Assembly (NCBI GenBank): GCA_963831385.1
Contig: CAWHPW010000019.1
Location: 1 to 64,000 of the forward strand
Direction: 5' to 3'
Origin: JACVRX01 sp963831385
GTDB taxonomy: Bacteria; Actinomycetota; Actinomycetes; Jiangellales; Jiangellaceae
DNA length: 64,000 nt
Shown: positions 27,569 to 35,645 of the stretch, in pieces
How positions within the stretch are numbered: the stretch's first letter is position 1
Layout of the letters: each line of letters opens with the position of its first letter
Notes under the pieces: generated by a model
Database searches by the model: none
The model's input: the letters and a program-made list of their open reading frames with translations, nothing else
What the model was told of the DNA's origin: nothing
Program-made: the position numbers and the translations under genes

Positions 27569-28210
27569 TTAACGAAGTCGGGCAGACAGGGCGCGGACGA
27601 GGGTCTCCTGAACCCAGCCGAGCCAGTCGTAGACGTCGTGGATATGCCGACGGGGGTCGCCGTCAGCGAGCGACTCCCAGTGCGCTTCGTCTCCCTCCTC
27701 GACCCCCAGTCGGGTGCCGAGGGCCAGCCGCAGATCGGTGAGCGTCCGCAGCCATGCCTGTGCCGCGGCGGGATCCAGCCGCAGCCGGACCTTCTCGCGT
27801 TTGGACACGTCCTCCTTCGACGAGTCCGTCGAGCCGACCGCTTCCAGCGACGCCAAGACCGTCGCCGCGTTGTTGGCCTTGGCCTCGCGCAGGCTCCGCT
27901 CGGTAAAGCGGCGAAACTCATCAGCTGCTTCGTCGTCGTCGCGATAACCGTCCGGAAACAACCGCAGGACGACGGGATCTGTCGGCCGGGATGGATCGTC
28001 GCCGAAACCAAACGCCATGGCCAGCGGATCGTCGGAGATCTCCGGGTCCCGCGGGCGTGGCTGGCCCCGTACCAACTCCAGGAGCTGCCCGACCAGCGAG
28101 CGCAGCAGTTCGATCTCGACCTGGTGGAAGGCGGCTGACACCCCGTTGCCGCGGGTACGCCGAAACGCGGTGCTCAGCCTCGGTCCCCCGCCTTCTGCAT
28201 CGTGGCCCAC
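27569..28210 (-). CDS. DUF2017 domain-containing protein
   Basis: It has up to 213 residues from GTG 28210, which overlaps clpS by 37 bp; a shorter start is possible. STAFRRTRGNGVSAAFHQVE followed by LLRSLVGQLLELV, an RLFPDGYRDDDEAADEFRRF segment and DVYDWLGWVQETLV fit the DUF2017 family. The family constantly follows clpS in actinobacteria (Rv1331-Rv1332) and has no established biochemical role. It is mostly helical with no membrane segment. It is operonic with clpS and mec. Confidence 0.85.
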   Translation of the reverse strand: MGHDAEGGGPRLSTAFRRTRGNGVSAAFHQVEIELLRSLVGQLLELVRGQPRPRDPEISDDPLAMAFGFGDDPSRPTDPVVLRLFPDGYRDDDEAADEFRRFTERSLREAKANNAATVLASLEAVGSTDSSKEDVSKREKVRLRLDPAAAQAWLRTLTDLRLALGTRLGVEEGDEAHWESLADGDPRRHIHDVYDWLGWVQETLVRALSARLR

Positions 28211-28473
28211 AGGCCGTAGCCATGCATGGCTTCCACGTCGCGCTCCATCGCCTCACGGGTACCGGACGAGACGGTCGCCTTGCCCTTCTCGTGAACATCG
28301 AGCATGAGCCGTTCGGCCTTGTTGCGGGCATAGCCAAAATAGGACTGGAACACGTAGGTCACGTACGACATCAAGTTGACCGGATCGTTCCACACCACGG
28401 TCGCCCATGGCGTGTCCGGCACCACGACCTCGTCGGCCTCGGGCCGCTCGACCTCGGCGGGTGCAGTGGTCAC
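28174..28473 (-). CDS. clpS: ATP-dependent Clp protease adaptor ClpS
   Basis: GTG 28473 gives 99 residues, the usual length. TPWATVVWNDPVNLMSYVTY has the conserved Asn-Asp-Pro for binding ClpC/A N-domains and the Met-Ser-Tyr-Val N-degron pocket. The ERLMLDVHEKGKATV helix, with VHxxG, closes the fold. ClpS hands N-end-rule substrates to ClpC1P. It is first in the minus-strand unit clpS-DUF2017-mec-cysOM and divergent from pncB. Confidence 0.95.
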   Translation of the reverse strand: MTTAPAEVERPEADEVVVPDTPWATVVWNDPVNLMSYVTYVFQSYFGYARNKAERLMLDVHEKGKATVSSGTREAMERDVEAMHGYGLWATMQKAGDRG

Positions 28474-28534
28474 GGCCCCAATGGTGTCACTTGATCCTCC
28501 CCCAGAGGCAGAGCTCGCAGTTACGCTGTTGATC

Positions 28535-29854
28535 GTGCCGGGCCCAGTGCCAGCCAACAGTGGCCTCCCGACCGCGCTGCTGACGGATCACTACGAGCTG
28601 ACGATGGTCCAGGCGGCGTTGGCGCGTGGAACGGCCCACCGCCGCTCGATCTTCGAGGTCTTTGCACGTCGCCTGCCCGAGGGGCGGCGCTACGGCGTGG
28701 TTGGCGGCACCGGACGGCTGCTGGACGCGATCGCGCGATTCCGCTTCGACCAGGCGGCGCTCGCCGATCTGGAGCGTCGTGCGGTGGTCGACGAGCCGAC
28801 GTTGTCCTGGCTGGCCGACTACCGCTTCACCGGGGATGTCTGGGGTTATGGCGAGGGGGAGTGCTTCTTCCCGTACTCGCCGCTCCTGGTGGTGGAGGCA
28901 AGCTTCGCTGAGGCCGTCGTCCTGGAGACCGTGGTCCTGTCCATCCTCAACTTCGATTCGGCCGTCGCGTCCGCTGCGTCGCGGATGACCTCCGCTGCCG
29001 GTGCTCGGCCATGCATCGAGATGGGTTCACGTCGTACCCACGAATGGGCCGCTGTGGCGGCGGCTCGAGCGGCCTACGTGGCCGGCTTTGCGTCGACCAG
29101 CAACCTCGAGGCCGGTCGCACCTATGGCGTTCCTACTCGAGGCACCAGCGCGCACGCTTTCACACTTCTGCACGACAACGAGCGGGACGCGTTCTCTGCC
29201 CAAGTCGACTCACTCGGCAAGGGCACGACGCTGCTGGTGGACACCTACGACCTCGGTACGGCGGTCGTTCTCGCCGTCGAGGTCGCGGGTCCCGAACTGG
29301 GTGCAGTCCGGTTGGATTCGGGTGACCTGCTGGTCCAGGCGCACGCGGTCCGCGAACAGCTGGACGCCTTGGGGGCGTTTCGTACCAAGATTGTCGTGAC
29401 AAGTGATCTCGACGAACACGCCATCGCTTCCCTGGCGGCTGCGCCGGTCGACGCGTACGGCGTGGGCACGGCGTTGGTCACCGGATCCGGTGCCCCGACC
29501 GCCGGTTTGGTCTACAAGATGGTCGCCCGGGCCGGAGACGGCGCCGCGATGGTGTCGGTCGCGAAGAAGAGCAGCGACAAGCAGAGCGTCGGTGGTCGTA
29601 AGTACGCCTACCGGCGGCGATCGCCCGACGGCGTCGCCGAGGCGGAGGTGATCGTATTGAGCAACGCCGCCCCACACTCCGATGCTGACCGGCCGTTGCT
29701 GATTCCGCTCATCCGGGCCGGCGAGGTGGTCGGACGTGAACCGCTATCCGTCGCCCGGGACCGTCATGACGCCGCTCGCGCGGAGCTGCCTGTCACAGCG
29801 TTACAAATGTCTCGCGGTGAACCCGCGATTGCGACGATCTACCTGGAGGACTGA
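28535..29854 (+). CDS. pncB: Nicotinate phosphoribosyltransferase
   Basis: GTG 28535 gives 439 residues. The signature is SGLPTALLTDHYELTMVQAAL, FARRLPEGRRYGVVGG, ARPCIEMGSRRTHEWAAVAA, ASTSNLEAGRTYGVPTRGTSAHAF with the catalytic His region, and VRLDSGDLLVQAHAVRE. It converts nicotinate and PRPP to nicotinate mononucleotide in NAD salvage. It is five bases upstream of pncA, so the two steps (amide to acid, acid to NaMN) are made together. Neighbour and length match mycobacterial pncB1. Confidence 0.95.
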   Translation: MPGPVPANSGLPTALLTDHYELTMVQAALARGTAHRRSIFEVFARRLPEGRRYGVVGGTGRLLDAIARFRFDQAALADLERRAVVDEPTLSWLADYRFTGDVWGYGEGECFFPYSPLLVVEASFAEAVVLETVVLSILNFDSAVASAASRMTSAAGARPCIEMGSRRTHEWAAVAAARAAYVAGFASTSNLEAGRTYGVPTRGTSAHAFTLLHDNERDAFSAQVDSLGKGTTLLVDTYDLGTAVVLAVEVAGPELGAVRLDSGDLLVQAHAVREQLDALGAFRTKIVVTSDLDEHAIASLAAAPVDAYGVGTALVTGSGAPTAGLVYKMVARAGDGAAMVSVAKKSSDKQSVGGRKYAYRRRSPDGVAEAEVIVLSNAAPHSDADRPLLIPLIRAGEVVGREPLSVARDRHDAARAELPVTALQMSRGEPAIATIYLED

Positions 29855-29859
29855 GACAC

Positions 29860-30456
29860 GTGACCAGGGCGCTGATCGTCGCCGACGTGCAGAACGACTT
29901 CTGCGAAGGCGGTGCATTGCCGGTCGCCGGAGGTGCACATGTTGCGTTCTCCATCGCGGGTGTACTTCGCCGATTGCAGGACGCCGAGCCGGCAGACCGC
30001 GAATACGACTATGTGGTCGCGACTCGCGACCACCACGTCGACCCGGGCCAGCACTTCTCGGCAGACCCCGACTACGTCGACAGCTGGCCGCCGCACTGCA
30101 TCGCGGGAACGGTCGGAGCTGCGTTCCATCCCAACCTGGATCCGCAGCCCTTCGACGCCGTCTTCGACAAGGGCGAGTACGCGGCCGCCTACTCGGGATT
30201 CGAGGGCAGGTCGCACGACGGCGTGCCGCTGGCCGACTGGCTCCGCCAGCACTCCGTGTCGTCGGTCGACATCGTGGGCATCGCAACAGACCACTGTGTG
30301 CGCGCGACGGCCCTGGACGCGTCAACGGAGGGCTTCCAGACCCGAGTGTTGCTGCCGATGACAGCCGGTGTAGCGCGAGCCACCACCGAGGCCGCGCTCA
30401 GGCAACTGCGCGGCGCGGGGGTCGTGCTCGACGGCGATCCGGTCCTGCATCCGTAA
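29860..30456 (+). CDS. pncA: Nicotinamidase
   Basis: It has 198 residues from GTG 29860. The catalytic triad is visible: Asp in ALIVADVQNDF, Lys in FDKGEYAAAYSGFEG and Cys in IATDHCVRATALDA. Metal ligands include D and H in TRDHHVDPGQHF. It deamidates nicotinamide to nicotinate, feeding PncB just upstream. In mycobacteria the same enzyme activates pyrazinamide. Confidence 0.95.
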   Translation: MTRALIVADVQNDFCEGGALPVAGGAHVAFSIAGVLRRLQDAEPADREYDYVVATRDHHVDPGQHFSADPDYVDSWPPHCIAGTVGAAFHPNLDPQPFDAVFDKGEYAAAYSGFEGRSHDGVPLADWLRQHSVSSVDIVGIATDHCVRATALDASTEGFQTRVLLPMTAGVARATTEAALRQLRGAGVVLDGDPVLHP

Positions 30457-30560
30457 GCCGCGACGCCTTACAGATCAGGTTTGAGGGCTCCACCAACCGG
30501 GCACGGTGGGGGCGTCGGACGCGGGCACGGGGGCCCGCCACAACAGAAGGTGGAGGAACA

Positions 30561-30713
30561 GTGGCTCTCTGGTTGCTGCTGATCATCGCCGGTGTCGTGC
30601 TCGCGATTCTGGGCTTCGCCGGCGTCGGCTCGGCGCTGATCTGGATCGGCGTCATCGTTCTGGTCGTCGGCCTCGTACTCTCGTTCGTCGGCCGCGGGCG
30701 CGCCAGCGTCTAA
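30561..30713 (+). CDS. Tiny two-helix membrane protein
   Basis: GTG 30561 with GGAGGA gives 50 residues: ALWLLLIIAGVVLAILGFAG, a short turn, ALIWIGVIVLVVGLVLSFVG, and a basic tail RGRASV. Two hydrophobic helices and a cytoplasmic basic end are clear. Small proteins of this kind are common in actinobacteria and functionally unknown. A strong hairpin follows. Confidence 0.6.
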   Translation: MALWLLLIIAGVVLAILGFAGVGSALIWIGVIVLVVGLVLSFVGRGRASV

Positions 30714-30735
30714 CGTCAACAGGTCTGACGGCCAC

Positions 30736-30768
30736 AGGAGGTGGAAGGGCCCAGCTCTTCCACCTCCT
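30736..30768 (+). terminator. Rho-independent-like terminator hairpin
   Basis: Perfect 12-bp arms AGGAGGTGGAAG (30736-30747) and CTTCCACCTCCT (30757-30768) enclose a 9-nt loop, 22 bp after the stop of the small membrane protein. There is no proper T-run, only TTCGTTA. It may serve pncB-pncA plus the small gene. Confidence 0.65.
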
Positions 30769-30776
30769 TCGTTAGC

Positions 30777-30895
30777 TCGCTCGCTCCGCTCGCTCAGGCC
30801 TCCGGGCCGCGTCCGCTCTAGCCCGATGGTCGCGCCCGCGCCCTCCGGCCTTATCGCTCGCTCCGCTCGCTCAGCCCTCCGGGCCGCGTCCGCTC
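30777..30895 (+). repeat. Pair of 42-bp direct repeats at the 3' end of hmgA
   Basis: Copies at 30777-30818 and 30854-30895 match at 41 of 42 bases. Each has a GCTCGCTCCGCTCGCTCAG core followed by CCTCCGGGCCGCGTCCGCTC. The second copy includes the hmgA stop codon and its last eight codons; the first lies between the terminator and hmgA. It looks like a local duplication of the gene end or a repeated extragenic element. Confidence 0.7.
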
Positions 30896-32076
30896 CATGA
30901 CCACGCGTACACACCGTCGTCACACTCCACCCCCGCCTCGCCGAGCTCCAGCGGACGGAACGTGTCGACCATGACGGCGAGCTCGTCGAAATAGTCCTTG
31001 CCCAGTGCGGCCTCGATGGCGGCCGGTTGGGGGCCGTGGCTGTGGCCGCCGGGATGCAGCGAGATCGAGCCGCGGCCGATGCCAGAACCCTTCCGAGCCT
31101 CGTAGTCGCCCTCGCAGTAGAACATCACCTCGTCGCTGTCCACGTTGGAGTGGTAGTAGGGAACGGGAACAGCGAGTGGGTGGTAGTCGACCTTGCGTGG
31201 CACGAAGTTGCAGACGACGAAGTTGTAACCCTCGAACACCTGGTGAACGGGCGGCGGCTGGTGGACCCGGCCAGTGATCGGCTCGTAGTCCGAGACGTTG
31301 AAGGTGTATGGGTAGAGGCACCCGTCCCAGCCGACGACGTCGAAGGGATGCGTGGGGTAGACGACAACGCTGCCAACCAGCCCAGACGGGCCGTGCCCTC
31401 GGTGCTTGGTGTAGACCTCGACGTCAGCCTGTTCGGCGAGCATCGGTTCCGTCGGCCCATGCAGATCGCGCTCGCAGTACGGCGAGTGCTCGAGCAGCTG
31501 GCCGAACCTGGACAGGTACCGCTTGGGCGGTGTGACGTGTGAGTTCGCTTCGATGCAGTACGCCCGCAGCGCCTCGTCCCCGGAGGGGATCCACCTGTGC
31601 ACCGTTGCTCGAGGCATGATCACGTAGTCGCCCTGGCGTGCCTCCAGCACGCCAAACATCGTCTCGACCGTCGCGGAACCGGCCTCCACATAGACGCATT
31701 CGTCCCCGATCGCGTTGCGGTACAACGGCGACGATTCGCCGGCCACGACGTAGGAGATCCGCACGTCTGCGTTCCCGAGCACCAGGCGCCGACCGGTCAC
31801 GACGTCCTGCGACTTCCATTCGTTGCCCGGGAACAGGTCGTGCAGGCGCAGATGTCGAGGCGTGAGCGGGTGGTTGGGCACAGTCCGCAGGTCAGGTAGT
31901 TCCCATACCCGAGAGTCGACGATCGCCGACGGGACGCCGACGTGATAGAGCAGCGAGGAATCCGACGAGAAGCCTTCCTCCCCCATCAGTTCCTCGTAGT
32001 AGAGCTGACCATCGGGCCGGCGGAACTGGGTGTGCCGTTTCGGCGGCACCATGCCGACGCTCCGGTAGTACGCCAT
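30871..32076 (-). CDS. hmgA: Homogentisate 1,2-dioxygenase
   Basis: It has 401 residues from ATG 32076 (TGGAGGAAC upstream). A cupin with the iron-ligand set SDEVMFYCEGDYEARKGSG and ISLHPGGHSHGPQP (His, Glu, His), plus DYVIMPRATVHRW. It opens homogentisate to maleylacetoacetate, the central ring-cleavage step of tyrosine and phenylalanine breakdown. fahA lies divergently with one gene between, and hpd is 5 kb away. The final codons lie in a duplicated 42-bp repeat. Confidence 0.95.
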   Translation of the reverse strand: MAYYRSVGMVPPKRHTQFRRPDGQLYYEELMGEEGFSSDSSLLYHVGVPSAIVDSRVWELPDLRTVPNHPLTPRHLRLHDLFPGNEWKSQDVVTGRRLVLGNADVRISYVVAGESSPLYRNAIGDECVYVEAGSATVETMFGVLEARQGDYVIMPRATVHRWIPSGDEALRAYCIEANSHVTPPKRYLSRFGQLLEHSPYCERDLHGPTEPMLAEQADVEVYTKHRGHGPSGLVGSVVVYPTHPFDVVGWDGCLYPYTFNVSDYEPITGRVHQPPPVHQVFEGYNFVVCNFVPRKVDYHPLAVPVPYYHSNVDSDEVMFYCEGDYEARKGSGIGRGSISLHPGGHSHGPQPAAIEAALGKDYFDELAVMVDTFRPLELGEAGVECDDGVYAWSWSGRGPEG

Positions 32077-32086
32077 GAAGTTCCTC

Positions 32087-32113
32087 CAGATGTTCGATAG
32101 TCGGACACATCTG
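32087..32113. promoter_or_regulatory. Operator-like inverted repeat between hmgA and the divergent unit
   Basis: CAGATGT (32087-32093) and ACATCTG (32107-32113) are perfect 7-bp arms 13 bp apart, in the 72-bp gap between the divergent starts of hmgA (32076) and the gene at 32149. They touch the hmgA ribosome site. A regulator of homogentisate catabolism could act on both units here; no binding protein is proven. Confidence 0.35.
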
Positions 32114-32148
32114 ATCGCTCAATGCCACCATGCGTTACAGTCCCGAGC

Positions 32149-32991
32149 GTGTCAACCGCCGCCCTGTTCGCCGGAATCATCGACGACGCGGCGCTCTTCC
32201 CGCCAGCACGCACCCCCATGCCAACTGCCGTCGAGGATCATGGTCGGCACCGGACCGCGTGGTATGCGCCACTGATCGGCCCGTTTCTCTGTCCGTCCTC
32301 GCGGACAGAGGAGCTGGCAGCTCAGCTAGCCGCGCCACTGGCCGTCCGGCTCGTCGTCGACTCCGGCGCGGGCGGGATCGGGCCCGCGGTCGACGCGGTC
32401 GCCGCCGACGAACGCCTGATCCTGCGCGGAGTCGAGATCGCACTACCACCCGATGCTCCAGCCGACGCAGCCCGGCGTGCGATATCGGCACTTGACGCCG
32501 CCGTTGGCGGGCCAGACGACGACGAGCCCGCCTACCTCGAACCCGCTCGTACAACGGGTTGGCGCGATGCGCTGGAGGTGATCGCGGAATCGGGATATCG
32601 GGCCAAGCTGCGCACGGGCGGGACGACACCCGAAGCATTCCCGAGCGAGCGGGAGGTGGCCGAGTTCGTGCTGGCGTGTCTGGATCTGGGAGTCTCGTTC
32701 AAATGCACGGCAGGCCTGCACCGCGCCGTTCGACACACTGCAGCGGACGGCTCGGAGCAGCACGGTTTCCTCAATATCCTGCTGGCTGTGGCGGCTTGCC
32801 TGGATGGAGCGGACGCCGGTGAGACTGCCGCTGTGCTGGCCGACCGTGACGGTGCGCGGCTGACGAGGGCGCTGATCGGGCTCGACGACGCGCGGGCGGC
32901 GGGCTTGCGCCGGTGGTTCACGTCATATGGCTCGTGCAGCGTGCGTGAGCCGCTCGACGACCTGATCGCTCTCGGGCTGCTTCGGGAGTGA
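32149..32991 (+). CDS. Conserved unknown protein of the homogentisate cluster
   Basis: GTG 32149 gives 280 residues, starting STAALFAGIIDDAALFPPAR. Distinctive blocks are EDHGRHRTAWYAPLIGPFLC, SGYRAKLRTGG (residues about 150-160), LDLGVSFKCTAGLHRAVRH (about 185-203), GFLNILLAVAACLDG, and RRWFTSYGSCSVREPLDDL near the end. Alternating beta and alpha segments suggest a TIM-barrel-like enzyme. It starts the unit that continues 1 bp later with fahA and is divergent from hmgA. No maleylacetoacetate isomerase of the glutathione type is present, so this is a candidate for that step; that is my inference. Confidence 0.7.
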   Translation: MSTAALFAGIIDDAALFPPARTPMPTAVEDHGRHRTAWYAPLIGPFLCPSSRTEELAAQLAAPLAVRLVVDSGAGGIGPAVDAVAADERLILRGVEIALPPDAPADAARRAISALDAAVGGPDDDEPAYLEPARTTGWRDALEVIAESGYRAKLRTGGTTPEAFPSEREVAEFVLACLDLGVSFKCTAGLHRAVRHTAADGSEQHGFLNILLAVAACLDGADAGETAAVLADRDGARLTRALIGLDDARAAGLRRWFTSYGSCSVREPLDDLIALGLLRE

Positions 32992-32992
32992 C

Positions 32993-34213
32993 GTGACCAA
33001 GAGCTGGATCCCGGTTTCCGGCGACTCCCCGTTCGGAGTCGGCACGCTTCCCTACGGGATCTTCTCCACCGCCGAGGAGGACGCCCGAGTCGGTGTGGCG
33101 ATCGGCGAGCACGTGCTCGACCTCGCGCCGCTGGCCGCCGAGGAGAACCTGGACGGCGGGCATGTATTCGCCCAGCCGAGTCTCAACCCGTTCATGGCCA
33201 TGGGACCGCAGGCCTGGGCCGCGGTGCGCGGCTGGCTTCGCGAGCTGGTCAGCGAGGAGCCACACCGAAATCTGGTCGAGCCCCATCTGATCCCCGTGAC
33301 CGAAGTCGAGCTGCACATGCCGTTCGAGGTCGCCGACTTCGTCGACTTCTATTCCTCCCAACAGCATGCCGAGAACGTCGGGCGGATCTTTCGACCGGAC
33401 TCCCCGGCCTTGCCTGGCGCCTGGCGACAGCTGCCGATCGGATACCACGGCCGGTCGGGAACGGTTGTCCCGTCCGGGACCGACATCGTCCGGCCGCGCG
33501 GCTTGTGGACCGACGGCGACGCGGTCGGCTATGGCCCGTCAGCCAAATTGGACATCGAAGCCGAGGTCGGCTTCGTCGTCGGAGTGCCATCGACGATGGG
33601 ACATCCGGTGCGGGTCGACCAATTCGCCGAGCACGTCTTCGGCGTCGTCCTGGTGAACGACTGGTCGGCCCGCGACATCCAGGCGTTCGAATACGTCCCG
33701 CTCGGACCGTTTCTCGGCAAGTCCTTCGCGACGTCGATCTCGTCCTGGGTGGTGCCACTCGCCGCACTCGACGAGGCTTGGGTCGAGCCGCCGGCCCGCG
33801 ATCCCGAGCCGGCCGAGTACCTCCGCGACGGCGACAGCGGGCCGTGGGGGCTGGCGATCGAGCTGGAGGTGACCTGGAACGGGACGCCGGTCGGCCGGCC
33901 TCCGTTCGGGCAGATGTACTGGACGGCCGCCCAGCAGCTCGCCCACCTCACTGCCAACGGCGCGTCGGTGCGGACTGGAGATCTCTACGCCTCAGGCACC
34001 GTCAGCGGGCCCGAGCCGGATCAACGCGGTTCGTTCCTGGAGTTGACCTGGAACGGCACCGAGCCGGTCCGGCTCGCCGATGGATCGACCCGCACCTTCC
34101 TGGCCGACGGAGACACCGTGACGATCTCGGCCACTGCCCCAGGCCCCGATGGCAACCGGATCGGGCTGGGCGAGGTGACGGGATCGGTGCGACCCGCGCT
34201 GCGCCTGGAGTGA
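32993..34213 (+). CDS. fahA: Fumarylacetoacetase
   Basis: It has 406 residues from GTG 32993, next to the preceding stop. The N-terminal domain is followed by the FAH fold: EVADFVDFYSSQQHAENVGR, metal-binding PIGYHGRSGTVVPSG, EAEVGFVVGVPS (Glu), FGVVLVNDWSARDIQ (Asp), GPFLGKSFATSISSWVVPL and LASGTVSGPE-like YASGTVSGPEPDQRGSFLEL. It cleaves fumarylacetoacetate to fumarate and acetoacetate, the last step of tyrosine catabolism. Confidence 0.95.
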   Translation: MTKSWIPVSGDSPFGVGTLPYGIFSTAEEDARVGVAIGEHVLDLAPLAAEENLDGGHVFAQPSLNPFMAMGPQAWAAVRGWLRELVSEEPHRNLVEPHLIPVTEVELHMPFEVADFVDFYSSQQHAENVGRIFRPDSPALPGAWRQLPIGYHGRSGTVVPSGTDIVRPRGLWTDGDAVGYGPSAKLDIEAEVGFVVGVPSTMGHPVRVDQFAEHVFGVVLVNDWSARDIQAFEYVPLGPFLGKSFATSISSWVVPLAALDEAWVEPPARDPEPAEYLRDGDSGPWGLAIELEVTWNGTPVGRPPFGQMYWTAAQQLAHLTANGASVRTGDLYASGTVSGPEPDQRGSFLELTWNGTEPVRLADGSTRTFLADGDTVTISATAPGPDGNRIGLGEVTGSVRPALRLE

Positions 34214-34216
34214 CGG

Positions 34217-35590
34217 TCAGTCGAAAACCTTGCCCGGGTTCAGGATTGCCTGCGGATCGAGCACCCGCTTGATGTCCCGGTGCAGGCGAAGTCCGACGGG
34301 ACCGAGCTCCTTCTCCAGCCACGCCTTCTTGAGCACGCCGACGCCGTGCTCGCCGGTGATGGTCCCACCGAGCTGCAGGCCAAGGTCCATGACCGCTCCA
34401 TACGCGTGCTGTGCTCGACGAGTCTGATCCTGGTCGGCCGCGTCGAAGACGACCGTGGGGTGCATGTTCCCGTCGCCGGCATGCCCGACGACACCGATCA
34501 TGACGTCCGTATCGGCGGCGATCTTCTCGATGCCCTCGAACAACTCGGCCAGTCGTGACAACGGCACACACACGTCGTCGATCATCGTGGTACCCAGTTG
34601 TTCCATCGCGAGCAGCACGACCCGTCGGGCCTCGAGGAGGAGCTCTCCCTCGGCTGGGTCGTCGGCTTCGACGACATCCGTGGCGCCCGCCTGTCGGAAC
34701 AGCTCCGCGATCCCCGCGATCTCGGCAGCGGCTGTGGCGCCGCTGTCGGACTGGGCCAGCAGCATGGCTCCGGCATCCGCAGGAAGATCCATCCGTTTCC
34801 ACCGCTCGACGGCTCCCAGACAGGTCGCGTCCATGATCTCGAGCAAGCTGGGTAGATGTCCGGCCGCGACCACCGCGCTGACTGCCCGCGCGGCTGCCGC
34901 AGCCGAGTCGAACAGCGCCGCGACCGTTCGCGGACGCTCGGCCTCGGGACGCAAGGCGAGAGTCGCGCGCGTGATCACTCCGAGCGTGCCTTCGCTGCCG
35001 ACGAACAACTTGGTCAGGTCGTAGCCGGCCACACCCTTCACCGTGCGGCGGCCCGTCGTCAGGACCTCACCCGATGCCAGCACGACTTCGAGTCCGCGCA
35101 CATAGTCGGTCGTCACGCCGTACTTGACGCAGCACAGCCCGCCGGAGTTGGTCGCCAGATTCCCGCCGATGGAGCAGAACTCCCAGCTGGAGGGGTCTGG
35201 CGGATAGAACAGGCCGTGCTCCGCGACCGCCCGGGAGAACGTGGCGTTGTAGACCCCGGGCTCGACCACAGCGATCCGGTTGATGGCATCGATCTCGACG
35301 ATGCGGTCCATCCGCTCCAGCGAGAGGACGATCCCGCCCTCGACGGCATTGGCGGCGCCGGACAGGCCGCTGCGGGCGCCTTGCGGGACGACCGGTACCC
35401 CGAATTGCGACGCGGTCCGCAACGTGTGCTCGACATGCGCCCGCTCGCGGGCGAGCACGACAACGGCAGGCATCCCGGCCGGGCAGAACAGCGCCCGGTC
35501 GTAGCGGTAGGACTCCATCCGGTCCGGGTCGTCGACGACGACCTCGGCCGGCAGCCCGTCACGCAGGGCGTCGAGCAGGCCATGGCCCAT
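34217..35590 (-). CDS. FAD-linked oxidase, glycolate oxidase GlcD / D-lactate dehydrogenase type
   Basis: It has 457 residues. The FAD-binding PCMH domain is shown by VPVVPQGARSGLSGAANAVE, YPPDPSSWEFCSIGGNLATN and FVGSEGTLGVITRATLAL. The C-terminal cap is shown by GHAGDGNMHPTVVFD and GTITGEHGVGVLKKAWLEKE, where the His residues and Glu are catalytic and metal-binding. It oxidises a 2-hydroxyacid at the membrane or in the cytoplasm. No GlcE/GlcF partners adjoin it. It is convergent with fahA, 3 bp away. Physiological substrate not predictable. Confidence 0.85.
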   Translation of the reverse strand: MGHGLLDALRDGLPAEVVVDDPDRMESYRYDRALFCPAGMPAVVVLARERAHVEHTLRTASQFGVPVVPQGARSGLSGAANAVEGGIVLSLERMDRIVEIDAINRIAVVEPGVYNATFSRAVAEHGLFYPPDPSSWEFCSIGGNLATNSGGLCCVKYGVTTDYVRGLEVVLASGEVLTTGRRTVKGVAGYDLTKLFVGSEGTLGVITRATLALRPEAERPRTVAALFDSAAAAARAVSAVVAAGHLPSLLEIMDATCLGAVERWKRMDLPADAGAMLLAQSDSGATAAAEIAGIAELFRQAGATDVVEADDPAEGELLLEARRVVLLAMEQLGTTMIDDVCVPLSRLAELFEGIEKIAADTDVMIGVVGHAGDGNMHPTVVFDAADQDQTRRAQHAYGAVMDLGLQLGGTITGEHGVGVLKKAWLEKELGPVGLRLHRDIKRVLDPQAILNPGKVFD

Positions 35591-35645
35591 ACCTGCACGC
35601 TATGACCGGTCCGGTGAGGATGCCAGGCCGGCAGTGCCAGAACAG

